A DNA stretch of 64,000 nt from Lachnoclostridium phytofermentans ISDg. Its GTDB lineage: Bacteria; Bacillota; Clostridia; Lachnospirales; Lachnospiraceae. Position 1 is the stretch's first letter; each line of letters begins with the position of its first letter. Where the stretch lies: positions 1,256,001 to 1,320,000 of the forward strand of contig NC_010001.1 of the NCBI RefSeq assembly GCF_000018685.1, given 5' to 3'. Position numbers and translations under genes: made by a program. A model generated the notes under the pieces. It ran no database searches, was not told the DNA's origin, and saw only the letters and a program-made list of their open reading frames with translations. Below, piece after piece: positions 61,428 through 64,000 of this stretch.

Positions 61428-62310
61428 AATATCAAAACAGAAATATCAAAGGATGGAGGTTCCAAAAGAGCTCGAAGGTCGAGTGAATCAGACGATAGCT
61501 AACTTTGAGGCAGGTAAATCGAGTCATAGTCAAACAAAGATAAATAAAAAGCATAGATTTTCTCATTCTGCAATCTCTTCTATGGCAGCGGCAGCAGCTT
61601 TTGCCATTTTAGTTGTAGGCCTTAACACAAGTCAAGTCTTTGCTATGAAACTAGGAGATTTACCAGTTGTAGGTGTAATTGCTAAAGTTCTGACGGTAAG
61701 GGAATATGAAAAGAGTAATGAAGATATGACAATTACGGCACAGATTCCTGAAATCTTAATTGACTCGGAAAAAGATGAAGTAAAGCATGCAATTACAGAT
61801 ATTAATGCAGAGATTGATGCTTTGGTTAAAAAACATATAAAACTAGCAGAAGAAAATATTATGGAATACAAAGAAGCTTTTCTTGAGACGGGTGGAACAA
61901 AAGAAGAATTTGCAGAAAAGGATCTAAAGGCTGATGTTACTTACGAAATAAAAAAACAAACGGATACTATGATATCTATTGTAATAACATCAGATGAAAA
62001 CTGGACAAATGCCAATCAAGAGCAATTTTTTTACAATATTAATTTAGTTACTGGTAATCAATATACCTTAAAAGATTTTCTTGGTGAAAATTATATTACA
62101 ATTGCAAACGATTCAATTAAGAGACAAATAAAAGAAAGAGAACAAGGTAAGAAAGAGATAAAGTACTTTGAAGGAGAAGAAGGATTCCAAACGATTGATG
62201 ACACCACAGGATTTTATATAAATCAAGCGGGAAATCCGGTTATAGTATTTGCACGTTATGAAATTGCCCCGGGTGCCTATGGAATACAAGAATTTGAGAT
62301 ATTTCCTTAA
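61414..62310 (+). CDS. Anti-sigma factor, RsiV-like
   Basis: 298 residues. Cytosolic part 1-48, one membrane segment about 50-72 (SSMAAAAAFAILVVGLNTSQ), then an extracytoplasmic region with a DUF4163/DUF3298-type fold (about 95-298: ITAQIPEILIDS, DVTYEIKKQTDTMISIVITS, GFYINQAGNPVIVFARYEIA, APGAYGIQEFEI). In B. subtilis RsiV this region binds lysozyme and triggers cleavage that frees SigV. The same logic probably applies here. ATG 61414 lies inside the sigma gene, with AAGGAG upstream. Confidence 0.88.
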   Translation: MNHFKISKQKYQRMEVPKELEGRVNQTIANFEAGKSSHSQTKINKKHRFSHSAISSMAAAAAFAILVVGLNTSQVFAMKLGDLPVVGVIAKVLTVREYEKSNEDMTITAQIPEILIDSEKDEVKHAITDINAEIDALVKKHIKLAEENIMEYKEAFLETGGTKEEFAEKDLKADVTYEIKKQTDTMISIVITSDENWTNANQEQFFYNINLVTGNQYTLKDFLGENYITIANDSIKRQIKEREQGKKEIKYFEGEEGFQTIDDTTGFYINQAGNPVIVFARYEIAPGAYGIQEFEIFP

Positions 62311-62429
62311 AAGAACCTCGAATATCGAATAACCTTATTTTACTCCTCATATGATATGGTAAAGAATGTTTTTGGGAAAACCATGAAAGGTAAATACCAA
62401 ATATTATTTACATAGAATAGGGGGGTATT

Positions 62430-62669
62430 ATGAAACTAACCAAGGGTACGATTATACGTACGATTATGTTAATTCTCGTTATAGTTAATTTAATTTTGAA
62501 ACGAACAGGCAGGCCTGTCCTCGATATACAAGAAGGTACAGTAGCTAGTTTCGTTGAAACTGTGATTGAACTTGGAACAATAATAATTGCTTGGTGGGAG
62601 AATAACAGTTTTACACAAAATGCGAGAAAAGCGGACGATTATTTAAAGAAATTGAATACAACAAATTAA
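62430..62669 (+). CDS. Phage-type holin (SPP1 holin family), orphan
   Basis: 79 residues with two short hydrophobic segments: TIIRTIMLILVIVNLILKR (6-24) and ASFVETVIELGTIIIAWWEN (about 40-59), ending NSFTQNARKADDYLKKL, the family's conserved tail. Phage holins make membrane holes for endolysin. No endolysin or phage structural gene is adjacent, so this is a domesticated or left-over copy. AGGGGGGTATT precedes ATG 62430; a terminator follows within 10 bases. Confidence 0.85.
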   Translation: MKLTKGTIIRTIMLILVIVNLILKRTGRPVLDIQEGTVASFVETVIELGTIIIAWWENNSFTQNARKADDYLKKLNTTN

Positions 62670-62678
62670 TAAATGAAT

Positions 62679-62729
62679 GGATGGAATATTGTAGTTCGGT
62701 TGGATTACTAGTATTCTATCCATTTTTTT
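62679..62729 (+). terminator. Rho-independent terminator
   Basis: GGATGGAATA...TATTCTATCC A then seven T. Confidence 0.85.
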
Positions 62730-62787
62730 CTTGCGGGAAAAGAATGGAATTACTATAATGAGATAAGTGAAGGTTTAAAAATCATTT

Positions 62788-62859
62788 GAAATAGTAATGT
62801 AAAGAAATAGCAAAGCAAAGAAATAGTAATGCAATGAAATAGTAGTGTAAAGAAATATT
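62788..62859. repeat. 16-bp tandem repeat, four and a half units
   Basis: GAAATAGTAATGTAAA at 62788, then variants at 62804, 62820, 62836 and a partial at 62852. AT-rich microsatellite-like array in the gap before the oxidoreductase gene. Confidence 0.85.
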
Positions 62860-62980
62860 AATACCGAGGATTAGTTTTAGTGATTGAATTGATGCAGAAT
62901 ATCTGTAATTGTTTCCGATAGCATAAATAATATATGGTAGCCCTAGTTTAAATACGCTATAATTCATGAAAGAAGAAAAA

Positions 62981-63036
62981 GTTTGTATTAGCGCGGCAAC
63001 CTCAAATGATAGACATATAGTTAGCGCAGAAATGAG
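62981..63036 (+). ncRNA. Pseudoknot-type leader, weak copy D
   Basis: GTTTGTAT (62981-62988), 11-base loop TAGCGCGGCAA, CCTCAAAT (63000-63007): five pairs at the stem base. The tail TTAGCGCAGAAATGAGGATA before ATG 63045 matches the tail of copy A almost exactly. Only the GCGC core of the second stem survives. Confidence 0.45.
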
Positions 63037-63044
63037 GATAATGT

Positions 63045-64000
63045 ATGAATCAGAACACTAAAGTAAGAATAGCACTGATTGGCGTTGGTAGTATGGGGAA
63101 AAAGTATGCTACTATGTTAGACATGGATAAGATATCAAATCTTACTTTAACAGCCGTTTGTTGTAGAAGTAAAGAAAATCAAAGTTGGGTAAAGGAAAAC
63201 CTAAGTGAGAGCGTTAAGTTATATCCAAGTAGTGAAGAATTATTTGCACATCATGAAGAATACGATGCAGTACTAATTGTAACTCCTCACAAACAACATC
63301 CAGGACTAGCAATAAAAGCATTTGAATTAAAGAAACATGTATTTTGTGATAAACCCGCTGGAGTTTCTTTACTAGACGCGCAGAGAATGGAACAGGCACA
63401 AAAGGAATCTGGATGTAAGTATGCTATGATGTTTCATAATCGAACCTATCCTGTCTTAAAAAAGGTAAAGCAGTTATTGGACGATGGGTTTGTTGGAGAA
63501 TTAAAACGTATACAACTTGTGAACACCATTTACTATCGTACGGAATATTATCACCAATCCGGTGATTGGAGAAGCAGTTGGCATGGGGAAGGTGGAGGAG
63601 CACTCATCAACCAAGGACAACATATTTTAGATTATTGGCAATGGCTATTCGGAATGCCATATTCAATCTATGCTTCTATTCCGTTTGGAAAATACAATTC
63701 CTTTGCCGTAGATGATGAGGCGACTTTACTAATGGAATACCCAAACAAAGTGACAGCCACCTTTCTTCTTTCTACGGGTGAAATTCCAAAAGAAGAGGTA
63801 TTAACCGTAGTAGGTACGAAAGGTTGTATTAAAGTAACTGGAAATGAAATTGAGCTCACGTGTTATAGTATGGACTCTATGCAATATGGAAAAACTGCAA
63901 AAACTAATTCAAGAGAAGAGATACTGCAAACAAAGGAATTATTTATATGCAATGAACCAAAGGAGTCTTATGAGCAAATGCTTGTAAACTTTGGGGAAGC
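63045..64000 (+). CDS. Gfo/Idh/MocA-family oxidoreductase, N-terminal part
   Basis: The frame opens at ATG 63045 (GAGGATA upstream) and runs off the right edge without a stop, giving 318 residues. IALIGVGSMGKKYATML (9-25) is the Rossmann NAD(P) loop, and VFCDKPAGVSLLDAQ holds the EKP/DKP motif. The His-containing GALINQGQHILDYWQWLFG is the catalytic helix typical of sugar dehydrogenases of this family. It oxidises or reduces a sugar-type substrate; which one is not readable. Preceded by leader D. Confidence 0.9.
   Translation, partial: MNQNTKVRIALIGVGSMGKKYATMLDMDKISNLTLTAVCCRSKENQSWVKENLSESVKLYPSSEELFAHHEEYDAVLIVTPHKQHPGLAIKAFELKKHVFCDKPAGVSLLDAQRMEQAQKESGCKYAMMFHNRTYPVLKKVKQLLDDGFVGELKRIQLVNTIYYRTEYYHQSGDWRSSWHGEGGGALINQGQHILDYWQWLFGMPYSIYASIPFGKYNSFAVDDEATLLMEYPNKVTATFLLSTGEIPKEEVLTVVGTKGCIKVTGNEIELTCYSMDSMQYGKTAKTNSREEILQTKELFICNEPKESYEQMLVNFGE

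Noticed and set aside
62788..62859. 16-bp repeats that might be an iteron-type origin
   Set aside because: Very AT-rich, diverged units, no replication gene nearby.

Overview
The window reads as chromosomal DNA of a low-GC, spore-former-type clostridium of the Lachnospiraceae. Many products have their closest recalled counterparts in Lachnoclostridium (Clostridium) phytofermentans and relatives: YfcC and NhaC carriers, a GH65 phosphorylase with beta-phosphoglucomutase, a DUF6472-type Cys-rich protein, a TipAS-type MerR regulator and an iron alcohol dehydrogenase. Intergenic DNA is very AT-rich, ribosome binding sites are strong (GGAGG), and most genes end in a clear hairpin-T-run terminator. 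No rRNA, tRNA, complete insertion sequence or CRISPR array is visible. The species is an inference from memory, not from a search.

Layout. 1-8 kb: end of a pyridoxine/HMP kinase, a WYL regulator, a DUF3795 protein, an AlkZ-related protein, a fused remnant of two flavodoxin genes, an esterase, SelO, a TRIC-type channel and a flavodoxin. 8-13 kb: a YfcC carrier, ThpR, and a lipoprotein with three FMN-attachment motifs. 13-18.4 kb: an ArsR-type regulator, a three-gene ABC-2 exporter and a MerR/TipAS regulator. 18.6-20.1 kb: a His-rich leader peptide and attenuator in front of a histidyl-tRNA-synthetase-like gene. 20-22.4 kb: an Xre remnant, an Xre-methyltransferase fusion and a small unknown.

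22.6-35.9 kb is a carbohydrate locus. A divergent GntR/LacI-type (AraR-like) repressor faces an operon for a solute-binding lipoprotein, two permeases (no ATPase), a pair of paralogous unknown proteins (one lipoprotein, one cytosolic), a large membrane-anchored surface protein, a GH65 phosphorylase, an SGNH-esterase lipoprotein and beta-phosphoglucomutase. Together they suggest capture, possible deacylation, uptake and phosphorolysis of an alpha-glucoside, feeding glucose 6-phosphate.

36-47 kb: an NhaC antiporter with a structured leader, a two-component system with a MacB/FtsX-type ABC transporter, a GltS symporter, and an iron alcohol dehydrogenase whose promoter is bracketed by two Rex-type operators. 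47-58.9 kb: a Nudix pseudogene lacking its Nudix box, two GNAT proteins, a PfkB (pseudouridine) kinase, a Nudix hydrolase, a soluble CZB chemoreceptor, a glycosyltransferase remnant in a terminator-rich gap, an ABC-F ATPase, a YitT protein, a low-molecular-weight phosphatase and an RluA-type pseudouridine synthase. 59-64 kb: a small protein overlapping a radical SAM/SPASM gene, a Cys-rich small protein, an ECF sigma factor with an RsiV-like anti-sigma factor, an orphan phage-type holin, and the start of a Gfo/Idh/MocA oxidoreductase that runs off the right edge.

The most unusual signal is a family of short structured 5' leaders directly upstream of unrelated genes (best at 15569, 54019 and 58922; weaker at 50732, 62981 and perhaps 18835). 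Each strong copy is a hairpin with an 11-base loop whose first 8-9 bases are complementary to a segment just before the ribosome binding site, with compensatory changes. This predicts an H-type pseudoknot, a candidate undescribed cis-regulatory RNA or dispersed element.
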